64,000 nt of DNA, from the NCBI GenBank assembly GCA_003280575.1, contig QCEN01000001.1, positions 62,001 to 126,000 on the forward strand. The letters run 5' to 3'. Positions 23,716 through 32,050 of the stretch are shown here, in pieces. The notes below the pieces were generated by a model, which saw only the letters and a list, made by a program, of their open reading frames with translations, was not told the DNA's origin and searched no databases. How positions within the stretch are numbered: position 1 is the stretch's first letter; each line of letters begins with the position of its first letter. The position numbers were made by a program, and so were the translations under genes. Origin of the DNA: Prochlorococcus sp. AG-355-P07. GTDB lineage: Bacteria > Cyanobacteriota > Cyanobacteriia > PCC-6307 > Cyanobiaceae.

Positions 23716-23862
23716 TTATTTAGCCTTCTTTAAATATAAATTTTTTGTATTTGCCTGATCTGATGTAAATAGCAAAATTAATATAGTTCCAACTAGAAAT
23801 GAAAAAATCATTGTTAAACCAACAACCTCAACCATCTCACTAGGCAGATAATTTAGAAACAT
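23716..23862 (-). CDS. small single-pass membrane protein, 48 aa
   Basis: MFLNYLPSEMVEVVGLTMIF then FLVGTILILLFTSDQANTKN. One long helix. No family recognised. Confidence 0.5.
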   Translation of the reverse strand: MFLNYLPSEMVEVVGLTMIFSFLVGTILILLFTSDQANTKNLYLKKAK

Positions 23863-24016
23863 AATGAATAGATCTCTTAATTTAAATTTAGCAATTGTAT
23901 TTTTTATGTAAAGTAAGTATTCCTCCCTAAATTTCTAAAAGAAATTCGTGATACTTTATTATCCTCAATTAATTCTTTTTTTTGGATAAATCTTGTCTTA
24001 GTCCATAACTTTTTTC

Positions 24017-24307
24017 TTATTTAGCTATTCCTATTTTCTTAAGAAATTTGAGGTAAGGCAAGGCACAATTACCAAAGGTAAAAGAGATTGTCGTATTTTT
24101 TGTAGTTGGGAATAATGTTCTAGAACGTATAGAAACTAATTTAGAGAATTTTTTAATAGTCTCTGCTTCTAGATTATCGATATACAATTTTTTTTGAACA
24201 CCTCGATCTTTCTTTTGTGGTAAATAATTTTCTATAAACCATAAGACTTGATCTAACTTTGATTTATGGTGTGAGTTATTAAATTTTTTATATTTCTTTT
24301 TAAACAT
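24017..24307 (-). CDS. hypothetical basic protein, 96 aa
   Basis: Very lysine-rich start (MFKKKYKKFNNSHHKSKLDQ), helical middle and a FTFGNCALPYLKFLKKIG end. Composition and length suggest a real gene, perhaps nucleic-acid-associated. No family recognised. Confidence 0.5.
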   Translation of the reverse strand: MFKKKYKKFNNSHHKSKLDQVLWFIENYLPQKKDRGVQKKLYIDNLEAETIKKFSKLVSIRSRTLFPTTKNTTISFTFGNCALPYLKFLKKIGIAK

Positions 24308-24454
24308 TTTTATTTACATCATAAATAATTAGTTAAATGTGCCATTTATATACCTTGAAGCAATAGTAAAAACATCAAAATTATGTTCTTTTTTAATAAT
24401 CGATAATCGGAAAAATAAATTAATATTTAAGGTTTTTTTTATAAAAATAAAAAA

Positions 24455-24478
24455 AAAGAGGGATTACCCCCTCTTATT
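24455..24478 (-). terminator. Rho-independent terminator for the 53-aa gene
   Basis: On the minus strand, AAGAGGGGG and CCCTCTT form a GC-rich stem followed by a long T-run. It lies about 30 bases after the stop of the gene at 24508-24669. Confidence 0.75.
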
Positions 24479-24507
24479 GATCAGTTTCAAAAAAGAATTT
24501 AATTTTT

Positions 24508-24669
24508 TTAGTCTTTCAATTTCATTCCTTTTTGTGTTTTCCTGATTCTCTCTTCAAAGACGGATCTTCTATATGGAGTAACTTCTCCACTTTTAGTTGC
24601 CAAGAGTTGCGCTTCGTATAGCCTATTGGCTCTTTTGATTTTTTCTCTTATTTGTAAGAGGTTATTCAT
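24508..24669 (-). CDS. hypothetical 53-aa basic protein
   Basis: MNNLLQIREKIKRANRLYEA then TPYRRSVFEERIRKTQKGMK. Helical and strongly basic, with a good terminator behind it, so it is probably a real short gene. A 220-base stretch upstream (24670-24890) shows no further gene. Confidence 0.6.
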   Translation of the reverse strand: MNNLLQIREKIKRANRLYEAQLLATKSGEVTPYRRSVFEERIRKTQKGMKLKD

Positions 24670-24890
24670 TGTCTTTTGCAGTTAATGAGAATCCCGTTCC
24701 CTACTCCCATGTCATGCGTCCAGAGATATAAACTTGGATGAACGTCATTGAACGATAACACCTTCAAAAAAATTCCGCGAGAGAAATTTTTACTAATTTT
24801 TCTCAAAAAATTAAATATTGAATAAATGGGATAAATAATCTTTTGCTACTTGTAAATAAGGATAAGAAAATTGTTTGCGACCCATCATTA

Positions 24891-25136
24891 TTATCCTGAA
24901 TCACTATTTTTTTTATTCGGAAAATTATCTGATAATATTCTTTTCAAATTTGAATTATCTGAAGAAATTATATTATTCATATTTTTTGAATTAATTTTCC
25001 AATTTTCATCTACAAAAAGTTCTTTGTCATCACCTTTTTTATTCTCGAATGATGTCTTATTTAGAATCTTAAGTAACAGTTCTGAATCATAATATTTAAA
25101 TTTTTCAGGGCTCTCTTTTAAATTTTCAATCATCAT
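24891..25136 (-). CDS. hypothetical soluble protein, 81 aa
   Basis: MMIENLKESPEKFKYYDSEL then KKGDDKELFVDENWKINSKN. Hydrophilic, with Asn/Ser/Lys-rich ends; codon use fits the genome. I prefer this strand over the overlapping Phe-rich plus-strand frame. No family recognised. Nothing is seen in 25137-25334. Confidence 0.45.
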   Translation of the reverse strand: MMIENLKESPEKFKYYDSELLLKILNKTSFENKKGDDKELFVDENWKINSKNMNNIISSDNSNLKRILSDNFPNKKNSDSG

Positions 25137-25334
25137 TTAGAAATCAAATGTTTCTAAATTTTGCTTGAGAAATTTGAAGAATACAAGGTATTAATTACCT
25201 AATAATTTCTTTCAAAATAAAAAATTCGTATAAATTTTAAATATTTTTCTTTAAAAAATTTTATTTAAAAAGATTAATTAATCATTTACAGAAATTATTT
25301 ACTTGTTAGGTTGCAATTAAGAGATTTAGGGAAA

Positions 25335-25466
25335 ATGACAAGAGTAATTAACAAAAAAATTAGACTTTTAAGATGGTTAAACTCAGGAATGATATTACCA
25401 TTTATCTTTATGGCTGCATCCTCATCTATCATGCTCTATTGTGTTTTACTTATTCTAATAAAATAA
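25335..25466 (+). CDS. small membrane protein, 43 aa
   Basis: MTRVINKKIRLLRWLNSGMI then LPFIFMAASSSIMLYCVLLI. Basic start, long hydrophobic end. An AGGGAAA stretch precedes the ATG. Confidence 0.45.
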   Translation: MTRVINKKIRLLRWLNSGMILPFIFMAASSSIMLYCVLLILIK

Positions 25467-25475
25467 CTTTCTAAT

Positions 25476-25610
25476 TTAAGCAGCTAAGTTTTCCTCTGAT
25501 TTAGACATAATAATTGCAGCTTTTTTTAATAAACTAACTACTTCTTTTCTTCCAACTGCATTATCAGCTTGACGCATTAATTCAGCATATTTTTTATTTA
25601 TGTTTTTCAT
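25476..25610 (-). CDS. hypothetical 44-aa helical protein
   Basis: MKNINKKYAELMRQADNAVG then RKEVVSLLKKAAIIMSKSEE. Regular amphipathic helices, convergent with the 43-aa gene. No family recognised. Confidence 0.5.
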   Translation of the reverse strand: MKNINKKYAELMRQADNAVGRKEVVSLLKKAAIIMSKSEENLAA

Positions 25611-25789
25611 AAATAGTTTTAATTTAATCCAAAATTACAGCACAATAAGATGGTGTCAATCGTAAATAAGTCTCATATATTATTTCTTTGATTTTTTTGC
25701 AGGATTAAAATTTCTCATTTATTATCCTTAAATTTTTTTAATTGATGATGCAAAAGATTCATAAATATCAAAATTAACAACCATCATAA

Positions 25790-26005
25790 TTAGGTAAAAT
25801 CAAAGGATTTGTAAACATAAAATAAACCTCCGATTAGGATCAATATTGCAACTCCATAAAAAAGAAAAGGGATAATTGGATATTTATATAATGTTGACCT
25901 TACTTTTTGTTGTATGGCTTTTTTATCAAGTTGAGGTAACTTTATATCTTCAGTTTTTTCTCTAGGCGGAATACCTAAATTTTTTCTTCTCTTCGCCTCT
26001 CCCAT
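25790..26005 (-). CDS. DUF2839 family protein, second copy
   Basis: I start at the ATG at 26003-26005, giving MGEAKRRKNLGIPPREKTED; a nine-codon upstream extension is unlikely. One C-terminal helix (IPFLFYGVAILILIGGLFYV). It is separated by two bases from the stop of the upstream gene, so the two are coupled. Unknown function. Confidence 0.83.
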   Translation of the reverse strand: MGEAKRRKNLGIPPREKTEDIKLPQLDKKAIQQKVRSTLYKYPIIPFLFYGVAILILIGGLFYVYKSFDFT

Positions 26006-26007
26006 AA

Positions 26008-26238
26008 TTAATACTGAGGTATTCCCATACATTTTAAATAATTGTTATCAGCTAAATCTAAAATTTGATTCCATTCTTCATGAGATGTTTCCAAATTATT
26101 TTTAAAATCTTTTTCGAATTTAAGAATACATCTTTTTTCTATATTTTCTGGAGAATTATAGTTTTTTAAAAAAGTTACACTCAAATACAATAATAGTGAA
26201 AAAACTATAATTACTTTAGCAATTTTAAAGTTATTCAT
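26008..26238 (-). CDS. hypothetical membrane-anchored protein, 76 aa
   Basis: An N-terminal helix (KVIIVFSLLLYLSVTFL) is followed by a charged domain with two Cys (RCILKFEKDF and LKCMGIPQY). Directly upstream of and coupled to a DUF2839 gene. No family recognised. Confidence 0.55.
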   Translation of the reverse strand: MNNFKIAKVIIVFSLLLYLSVTFLKNYNSPENIEKRCILKFEKDFKNNLETSHEEWNQILDLADNNYLKCMGIPQY

Positions 26239-26320
26239 ATTTTAGATGATATTTCCTAATAAATAAATAATTTACTTTTTGGTTTTATAATAAATTTAAT
26301 TTATTATAAACAATTATCAA

Positions 26321-26518
26321 ATGATAAATTCGGTAAATTTATACCATTTGCCTATTAAGGATTTGGTCGTTTCGGGGTTAATAATCTTTATAATGTCTAC
26401 GATTATTGCCAATATTTATGACCCATTATTAGGAATAATTTATGCATTTGGGAATATACTTACTCTTACATTTTTGAGCTGGTTATACAAAGAGACTTGG
26501 AGTGATCCAAAGAAATAA
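26321..26518 (+). CDS. small two-helix membrane protein, 65 aa
   Basis: MINSVNLYHLPIKDLVVSGL then FIMSTIIANIYDPLLGIIYA and WLYKETWSDPKK. Two likely helices. No family recognised. Confidence 0.55.
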   Translation: MINSVNLYHLPIKDLVVSGLIIFIMSTIIANIYDPLLGIIYAFGNILTLTFLSWLYKETWSDPKK

Positions 26519-26548
26519 ATCAAATGCAGAAAAAGATAAATAAAAAAT

Positions 26549-26656
26549 CTACTTCTGAATTTTTAACTTTGAGGAATATTTTAAATTAACAATGTAAGTT
26601 GCAATAAGTGATAGTATCAAAAAAAATAATAAGCTTTCCAAGGTAGATTGGGGCAT
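26549..26656 (-). CDS. possible small membrane peptide, 35 aa
   Basis: MPQSTLESLLFFLILSLIAT then YIVNLKYSSKLKIQK: one helix with a basic end. Candidate only. Confidence 0.4.
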   Translation of the reverse strand: MPQSTLESLLFFLILSLIATYIVNLKYSSKLKIQK

Positions 26657-26753
26657 AACCATGACTAGTACTAAAAATGATATATCTCTAGAGAAACGAA
26701 TTCTGAAAAAAAATCAACCCTTTCATTATTTTTGTACTCAAATAATTAAATAA

Positions 26754-27053
26754 TTAACCAATAACAAGTCCTTTTTCAACAAGTAAATCGAAAACCTCCA
26801 CACTTTTCGTTTTCCCAATTTTGGGTGGCTTATGTAAATCTAATATTTCAGCAAGGCACATAATCCAATAAGTATCTTTTTTTAAATTTAGAGCCTCGCA
26901 AATATGGGTAGGGGCTGATTTAAAAAAGCCAAATTCTGTTGATATATTAATGTTCATGATTTGAGTTTCAAGTTCCAGACTTAAAAGTTCTATTTCTTGA
27001 TTAGAAAGAGATGTCCCAAAAGAATATGATTCAATTAAAAGTTGATAATTCAT
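26754..27053 (-). CDS. hypothetical protein, paralogue of 30217-30507, 99 aa
   Basis: MNYQLLIESYSFGTSLSNQE then APTHICEALNLKKDTYWIMC and LAEILDLHKPPKIGKTKSVE. It shares the AP-x-x-IC-x-x-L-x-L-x-x-x-x-x-W-x-x-C block and the DLHKPPK/DSSRPLK turn with the 96-aa product at 30217. A conserved but unnamed helical family; the IC and WxxC cysteines could bind a metal. Fifteen bases separate it from the upstream DUF3764 gene, so they probably form an operon. Confidence 0.6.
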   Translation of the reverse strand: MNYQLLIESYSFGTSLSNQEIELLSLELETQIMNINISTEFGFFKSAPTHICEALNLKKDTYWIMCLAEILDLHKPPKIGKTKSVEVFDLLVEKGLVIG

Positions 27054-27068
27054 AAAAAATTTATTTTT

Positions 27069-27350
27069 TCAAGAAATCCATCGAGTTATTTTTGTACCCT
27101 CATAAATATGCCCTGAAGCTTCAACAATAGGTTTTGTTTCAGGATTCATAAAAATATCGTATAGAACATTTTCTGGTCCTTGGAAAATTACAGTTGCCCT
27201 TTGAGGATCATCTAGTGATTTACCAATATAAAATGTTTTAACTCCCATTTCTTTAAACATTGACTGCTGTTCCTTAGCATTCATATGAGATTCATATTTT
27301 TCAAACGTATTACTTAGTTGAAAATCTAGAATAGTTGTTTCAATAGTCAT
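27069..27350 (-). CDS. DUF3764-like small protein, 93 aa
   Basis: TTILDFQLSNTFEKYESHMN, then FYIGKSLDDPQRATVIFQGP and VEASGHIYEGTKITRWIS. This is the canonical DUF3764 layout and a paralogue of the product at 8419-8724. Probably a ferredoxin-like fold. Not preceded by a GACAGT element. Confidence 0.78.
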   Translation of the reverse strand: MTIETTILDFQLSNTFEKYESHMNAKEQQSMFKEMGVKTFYIGKSLDDPQRATVIFQGPENVLYDIFMNPETKPIVEASGHIYEGTKITRWIS

Positions 27351-27518
27351 AGCATTAATAAGATATTTCTAAGATTTTAAATCTTTTTGCAAAAAAAATA
27401 ATTGAATAAAGATTAGTTTTTATAAAGCAATGCATCCCTTATAAGAAAATATATAAGATATATATAGGTGTTGAATTTAAAGAAATTACAACGCAATCAA
27501 GAATAGATTACAAATTTA

Positions 27519-29222
27519 ATGTCAACTAAGTCTGAATTATTAAAAGAAAAGCTTACTGAAAATTTTTATGAATTTTCTCAACTATCTGACTATTCTTTTA
27601 TGAATTGTCTTAAAGCAGATCCTCAATCAACGAAAGATGGAAATGATCATAAACCGCGTGCAGTATATTCAGGTCATTACGTACCAGTTGTTCCAACTGC
27701 CATTCCAGAACCAGAATATATTTCCCATAGCAACAAACTTTTTAAAGAACTAAGGCTGAGCTCAAATCTCACTAAAGACAAGAATTTTTGTCGTTTTTTC
27801 TCAGGTGATATTTCTGTTGCTAATTATCCAATGAGTCCTGTTGGTTGGGCAACGGGTTATGCATTATCAATTTACGGAACTGAATATACCCAACAATGTC
27901 CCTTTGGCACTGGCAATGGTTATGGCGATGGCAGAGCAATTTCTGTTTTTGAAGGTTTATTCAATGGGAAAAGAATGGAAATGCAACTTAAAGGAGGAGG
28001 TCCAACTCCCTACTGTCGTGGAGCAGATGGTAGAGCTGTATTAAGATCTAGCGTACGAGAATTTCTCGCACAGGAATTAATGGATTCCTTGGGAATCCCT
28101 ACCTCAAGATCTTTAACACTTTATGTCTCACGTTCAGAAATAGTTAGAAGGCCATGGTATTCCAAAGGGTCCAGATATTTTGAACCCGACATAATGATTG
28201 ATAATCAAGCAGCAATTACTACGAGAGTCGCTCCATCTTTTTTACGTGTAGGCCAGATTGAACTTTTTGCAAGACGAGCTCGTAATAATGCTCATTATGA
28301 GGCCCTCAATGAACTAAAGATGATAGTTCAACATCTTATTGATAGAAATTATAAAGATGAAATTGGATATGAGATTTCGATAGAAAGTAAGGTAATAAAA
28401 CTGGCTTATTTATACAGATCAAGACTTATATCACTTGTAGCTAACTGGATGCGTGTTGGTTATTGCCAGGGAAACTTCAATAGTGATAATTGTGCTGCTG
28501 GAGGTTATACCTTGGATTATGGCCCCTTTGGATTCTGTGAATTATTTGATCCAAGATTTCAACCATGGACAGGTGGAGGTGAACATTTCTCATTTTTCAA
28601 CCAACCTTCTGCTGCGGCAATCAACTTTAAAACATTCTGTTCCTCTCTTAGTCCGTTACTTTCAGAAAGCAAAAAAGATCAAGAAAAATTAGATCAAATC
28701 GAAAAGGAATTTTCTGAATTAATGAATAAGGAATTGATGAAAATGTGGGCAAACAAGCTTGGTTTAGAACATTACAACGAAACTCTAATAAATGAATTTT
28801 TTAATCTCATTTTCATTTCAAAAGCAGACTACACAATTTTGTTCCGTAAACTCTGTGAAATTCCTAAAAACTTAGATTATTTAAAAGACAGTTTCTATTT
28901 TCCAATTAATGATGAACTCAATAATAGGTGGGAAGTATGGCTTAAAAACTGGCAATCAGTGTTGAAGAAAGAGGGAAATATTAAAGCGAAATCGGCATCA
29001 ATGAAATCCCTTAATCCAGTCTATACTTGGCGCGAATGGATGGTCGTTCCCGCATATGAAGAAGCTGAAAAAGGAAATTACAAAAAAATAAAAGAGTTAC
29101 AGGATGTCTTTAGCAATCCATATGTAGAACAATCCTTAGAAATAGATCAAAAATATAATCGACTAAAGCCAAGCTATTATTTTAATTATGGAGGCGTATC
29201 TCACTACAGCTGTTCTTCATAA
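27519..29222 (+). CDS. selO: SelO/YdiU protein AMPylase
   Basis: A 567-residue pseudokinase-fold enzyme that transfers AMP to Ser, Thr or Tyr of redox-related proteins. Visible motifs: QLKGGGPTPYCRGADGRAVL and RSSVREFL (about 150-182) in the nucleotide-binding lobe, a GNFNSDNCAAGG catalytic loop (about 322-333) and LDYGPFGF. The loop is a variant of the usual VMNTDNM. It ends SCSS, with Cys at the place where vertebrate SelO has selenocysteine. The gene is monocistronic, with 170 bases of AT-rich leader. Family assignment is secure; targets are unknown. Confidence 0.92.
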   Translation: MSTKSELLKEKLTENFYEFSQLSDYSFMNCLKADPQSTKDGNDHKPRAVYSGHYVPVVPTAIPEPEYISHSNKLFKELRLSSNLTKDKNFCRFFSGDISVANYPMSPVGWATGYALSIYGTEYTQQCPFGTGNGYGDGRAISVFEGLFNGKRMEMQLKGGGPTPYCRGADGRAVLRSSVREFLAQELMDSLGIPTSRSLTLYVSRSEIVRRPWYSKGSRYFEPDIMIDNQAAITTRVAPSFLRVGQIELFARRARNNAHYEALNELKMIVQHLIDRNYKDEIGYEISIESKVIKLAYLYRSRLISLVANWMRVGYCQGNFNSDNCAAGGYTLDYGPFGFCELFDPRFQPWTGGGEHFSFFNQPSAAAINFKTFCSSLSPLLSESKKDQEKLDQIEKEFSELMNKELMKMWANKLGLEHYNETLINEFFNLIFISKADYTILFRKLCEIPKNLDYLKDSFYFPINDELNNRWEVWLKNWQSVLKKEGNIKAKSASMKSLNPVYTWREWMVVPAYEEAEKGNYKKIKELQDVFSNPYVEQSLEIDQKYNRLKPSYYFNYGGVSHYSCSS

Positions 29223-29268
29223 AAGTTTAATCCTCATGCAGATTTAACAACTTTGAGAAAAATCTTAG

Positions 29269-29430
29269 TTATTTTTTATATAACTTTTCTAACTGCTTAA
29301 TTTCCTCTCTTAAATCCTTACCTTTCTTATTCAATTGATTATTTTTATTTATTATTGGGATAATCCACCAAGCTTGAAGACCTAAAAAGATAAATACTAG
29401 AAACAATAATTCAAAAGTACCAGGCTGCAT
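29269..29430 (-). CDS. membrane-anchored coiled-coil protein, 53 aa
   Basis: MQPGTFELLFLVFIFLGLQA then WWIIPIINKNNQLNKKGKDL and a coiled-coil end (REEIKQLEKLYKK). Convergent with selO. No named family. Confidence 0.55.
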   Translation of the reverse strand: MQPGTFELLFLVFIFLGLQAWWIIPIINKNNQLNKKGKDLREEIKQLEKLYKK

Positions 29431-29502
29431 TTGATAAAAAAAACCTCATTGTTAATAACATTATTCTAAAAGTTATTAACACTCATTAGATATTTAATAT
29501 TT

Positions 29503-29685
29503 CTAAGCTGCCCCTAGTTCAATATTAAGTTCAATACCCCTTGAAATAATTGCTTCTTTAAATTCAATAAGTTTAGAAATTATTCTTTGCTTTTCTGGAT
29601 TAGTTTTATTGATATCCTCTACAACTTCCTGCATTGCAAGAGTTACTTTTTGTAGTTTGATTTCCAAATCTTCCCTGTAATTCAT
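29503..29685 (-). CDS. hypothetical helical protein, 60 aa
   Basis: MNYREDLEIKLQKVTLAMQE then KQRIISKLIEFKEAIISRGI. All-helical and charged, with coding-like composition. No family recognised. Confidence 0.5.
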   Translation of the reverse strand: MNYREDLEIKLQKVTLAMQEVVEDINKTNPEKQRIISKLIEFKEAIISRGIELNIELGAA

Positions 29686-29759
29686 AAGCTAGAAGAAATT
29701 ACCTTTTTTATTAAAAAACAAAATAATTATTAGTAAATAAGTAATTAACCTTAAAAGGA

Positions 29760-29786
29760 TTGACAGCTAAACAAGTAGGATATAAT
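29760..29786 (+). promoter_or_regulatory. sigma-70-like promoter
   Basis: TTGACA (29760-29765) and TATAAT (29781-29786), both perfect hexamers, with a short 15-base spacer. It fits transcription of the gene at 29838, and it argues against starting that gene at the TTG at 29760. Confidence 0.6.
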
Positions 29787-29837
29787 TTATGGTACAAATA
29801 TACTATACATCATCTAGCCTTTTTAGCGAAGAGCATG

Positions 29838-30104
29838 GAGCCTAAGTACTCATTTGGATGTAGCACTAGCAAACCAAGCGGATGTCTACTAAATCCCGAA
29901 GGCAGCAGAATGATCTTTTTCGAAGAATGCAAAAATTCTGCTAAACCTAATTTTAAAATTGATACTCATCTTTTCTATACAAATCATCTTGGAGAACCTG
30001 GAGGGTACAAATCATCTGAAAAACTAAACATAGATTTAGCCTGGGAAAAGTGGCACGAACTCCACCAAAAAGGGTGGACTGAAGTTGCTCACAAATATGG
30101 ATAA
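29838..30104 (+). CDS. hypothetical protein with C-terminal AWEKW...GW motif, 88 aa
   Basis: I start at ATG 29838 because the longer TTG frame would cover a promoter. MEPKYSFGCSTSKPSGCLLN has two Cys; FYTNHLGEPGGYKSSEKLNI and LAWEKWHELHQKGWTEV form the end. The W-x-x-L-x-x-x-GW end recalls DUF1651-type proteins but the rest differs. Function unknown. Confidence 0.6.
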   Translation, partial: EPKYSFGCSTSKPSGCLLNPEGSRMIFFEECKNSAKPNFKIDTHLFYTNHLGEPGGYKSSEKLNIDLAWEKWHELHQKGWTEVAHKYG

Positions 30105-30216
30105 GGACTCCTGCCAAGAAAAAGCCTTTGTATAAGTTGCAAACTAGCTCTTTTTTTTTTATCTTGCTATACAAATACTATGAGATGATTTAACTTCTTC
30201 TGCTTCAAAAAAAATC

Positions 30217-30507
30217 GTGGAATTAACTGAGCTAATTAAGGATTACTTTGCTACAGAATTATTATCAAGTGTCGAACTTGACTTTCTTGAAGGAGAATTA
30301 TGGGAGACTATTCAACACATCGCAGAAATAAATACAATTATCAAAGCTCCTAAAAATATATGTAAGAAATTAGGACTAGATGAAAAATCTTGTTGGCAAT
30401 TATGCTGTGCAGCCGTTCTTGACTCCTCAAGACCATTAAAAAATGGACAAAATAGAGTTGATGATTTGAAAAAATTAATTAATCAATATGAAATTAGCTA
30501 CATATAA
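30217..30507 (+). CDS. hypothetical protein, paralogue of 26754-27053, 96 aa
   Basis: GTG start (MELTELIKDYFATELLSSVE). Contains APKNICKKLGLDEKSCWQLC and VLDSSRPLKNGQNRVDDLKK. The shared block with the product at 26754 shows an unnamed family with conserved IC and WxxC cysteines. It is followed closely by the secreted 98-aa gene. Confidence 0.6.
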   Translation: MELTELIKDYFATELLSSVELDFLEGELWETIQHIAEINTIIKAPKNICKKLGLDEKSCWQLCCAAVLDSSRPLKNGQNRVDDLKKLINQYEISYI

Positions 30508-30518
30508 AAAAAGACTCA

Positions 30519-30815
30519 ATGATACGTTTACTTATTGCATCAATTCTTTTTTTTATACCACTAAAAAGTTTTGCTGATGAAAAGCAAAGAGAAATTGAGA
30601 ATGAAGCTATAAACCTTGTTATTAAAAAATATGGAAAAGGCTTAGAAAATAGATTAAAGGGAACGGGAGTAACTCCCAGTTATCGAAGTTGGTATGAAAA
30701 TGATTGTTTTGTAAGTATTGCTGCAGGTACATACCAAGAAGATACTTGGTTGGCAATGAAGTGGTTTAGCGTTAATGTCTGTTCTGAATCAGCTGAAATA
30801 ATGGAAAGTGAATGA
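30519..30815 (+). CDS. small secreted protein, 98 aa
   Basis: Clear signal peptide MIRLLIASILFFIPLKSFAD (cleavage after FA), then a soluble domain with two Cys (NDCFVSIAAGTYQEDTW and VNVCSE), probably disulfide-linked. The stop overlaps the next ATG (ATGA), so it is coupled to the amidotransferase. Function unknown. Confidence 0.6.
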   Translation: MIRLLIASILFFIPLKSFADEKQREIENEAINLVIKKYGKGLENRLKGTGVTPSYRSWYENDCFVSIAAGTYQEDTWLAMKWFSVNVCSESAEIMESE

Positions 30816-31549
30816 AGAAAATAAAACGCCTATTAGTTTTGCAGCATTTAGAAATAGAGGGGCCAGGTCTTTTTGAAGAATTTGCTAAAGAAAGAGATTT
30901 AGAAATTGAAATAATTCGTTTAGATTATAAAAATGCTCTTCCGCACACAAAAAAAGGTGACTTAATTTTAATTATGGGCGGGCCAATGGGGGTTAAAGAT
31001 ATTGGAAGCGACAGATATCCATGGCTTAAGTTAGAAAGAGATTTTATAAAAAAAGAAATAGAAAATGAGAGACCTATAATCGGTGTTTGCTTAGGTGCTC
31101 AGCTGCTTGCGAGTGCTTCTGGAGGAGATGTAGAAATTATTAAATGTGGATCACCTCCAAAAGCATTACCAGAAATTGGATGGTCTCAGATTTTTATAGA
31201 CAAATCAAATAAAGACTTTAAATCACTGCTAAAAAGCCCTTTTCATGTACTTCATTGGCATGGAGATAGGATTTTATTACCTAAAAAAGCAGTACTCATT
31301 GCTAGTAGTGCACGTTGTAAGGAACAGTTTTTTAAGATTGGTAATTTTGCTTACGGTTTGCAATTTCATATAGAAGCAACGGAGGGAATGATAAATAAGT
31401 GGATCAAAGAAGATAAAGAATTTGTCCTTAAAGGGTTGGGCTCTAATGGTCAGGAAATTTTGTATGAAGAGAATAAAAAATACATTAATAAAACGTTTTT
31501 AAAAAGAGAGCTTTTAATAAGCAAACTATTTGAAATTTTAGATAATTAA
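30812..31549 (+). CDS. class I glutamine amidotransferase (GMP-synthase-like domain)
   Basis: A 245-residue stand-alone GATase1 protein. The nucleophile is C93 in GVCLGAQLLA and the catalytic pair is H186/E188 in LQFHIEAT; the oxyanion segment MGGPMGV is at 55-61. It has the WHGD and GLQFH signatures of GuaA-like amidotransferases of broad or unknown acceptor. It may release ammonia for an unidentified partner or hydrolyse gamma-glutamyl compounds. Coupled to the upstream secreted protein gene. Confidence 0.87.
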   Translation: MKKIKRLLVLQHLEIEGPGLFEEFAKERDLEIEIIRLDYKNALPHTKKGDLILIMGGPMGVKDIGSDRYPWLKLERDFIKKEIENERPIIGVCLGAQLLASASGGDVEIIKCGSPPKALPEIGWSQIFIDKSNKDFKSLLKSPFHVLHWHGDRILLPKKAVLIASSARCKEQFFKIGNFAYGLQFHIEATEGMINKWIKEDKEFVLKGLGSNGQEILYEENKKYINKTFLKRELLISKLFEILDN

Positions 31550-31570
31550 AAAGGGAATAATCATCCAGCA

Positions 31571-31600
31571 AAAAAGGGCTTGATAAAGCCCCTGAAAAAA
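31571..31600 (+). terminator. bidirectional terminator
   Basis: AGGGCTT...AAGCCC stem with A-runs before and after, so it can act in both directions. It lies between the amidotransferase stop and the convergent hli gene. Confidence 0.65.
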
Positions 31601-31617
31601 TTTAAAAAGGATTTTTA

Positions 31618-31746
31618 CTAGAAAATTCCTGGGAGAATTTGACCAGTAAAATAATAAGCTCCCAAAAGAGCAAACATTCCAAGCATTGCTGCTTTGCCAT
31701 TAAGCTTTTCAGCTTTTTCGGTCATGATTTTTTTTGCGAATTCCAT
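31618..31746 (-). CDS. hli: high-light-inducible protein (short Hli), 42 aa
   Basis: MEFAKKIMTEKAEKLNGKAA then MLGMFALLGAYYFTGQILPG. Single helix with the ExxNGxxAM motif (Lys in place of Arg, EKLNGKAAM). Short Hli proteins bind chlorophyll and carotenoid and associate with photosystems under stress. Confidence 0.9.
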   Translation of the reverse strand: MEFAKKIMTEKAEKLNGKAAMLGMFALLGAYYFTGQILPGIF

Positions 31747-31999
31747 AATAAAGTGAAATAAATTATATCTAAAAACTAATTATTCAAATTTCAGAATGAT
31801 GTAGTTTTTTCTACCAAATTGATATCTTTCTAAGGATTTAAAAATAAATACTTAAACAACAAATTGAACTCTCAATAGTTTTCGAGCCAACCTGTAAAGC
31901 GTAGCAAGCCTAAAATACAACTATTTAAATATATGTGTTACGTAACTGTGACATTTATGTAGTAAATATCTTGAAAATAACTTAATTTCGGCTTAATAC

Positions 32000-32036
32000 T
32001 TTACATTTGTTAATATTAGTGTTACATTAATTAACA
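32000..32036 (+). promoter_or_regulatory. HLR1-like (RpaB-binding) sites upstream of the hli cluster
   Basis: TTTACATTTGTTAA (32000-32013) and GTTACATTAATTAACA (32021-32036) resemble the HLR1 direct repeat (G/T)TTACA(T/A)(T/A)NN(G/T)TTACA that the response regulator RpaB binds at cyanobacterial light-stress genes. They lie 15 to 50 bases before the hli ATG at 32051. The second half-sites are imperfect, so this is inferred. Confidence 0.5.
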
Positions 32037-32050
32037 ATTACAAAACTTTA

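Noticed and set aside
24339-24545. Plus-strand open frame of 68 codons
   Set aside because: It spans a terminator hairpin and the 3' end of the minus-strand gene at 24508-24669; composition is Phe/Lys-rich as expected of an antisense frame.
24871-25092. Plus-strand open frame of 73 codons
   Set aside because: Phe/Ser-rich antisense image of the better minus-strand gene at 24891-25136.
29760-29837. N-terminal extension of the 88-residue gene from TTG
   Set aside because: The extension is made of TTGACA and TATAAT promoter boxes; ATG 29838 is preferred.
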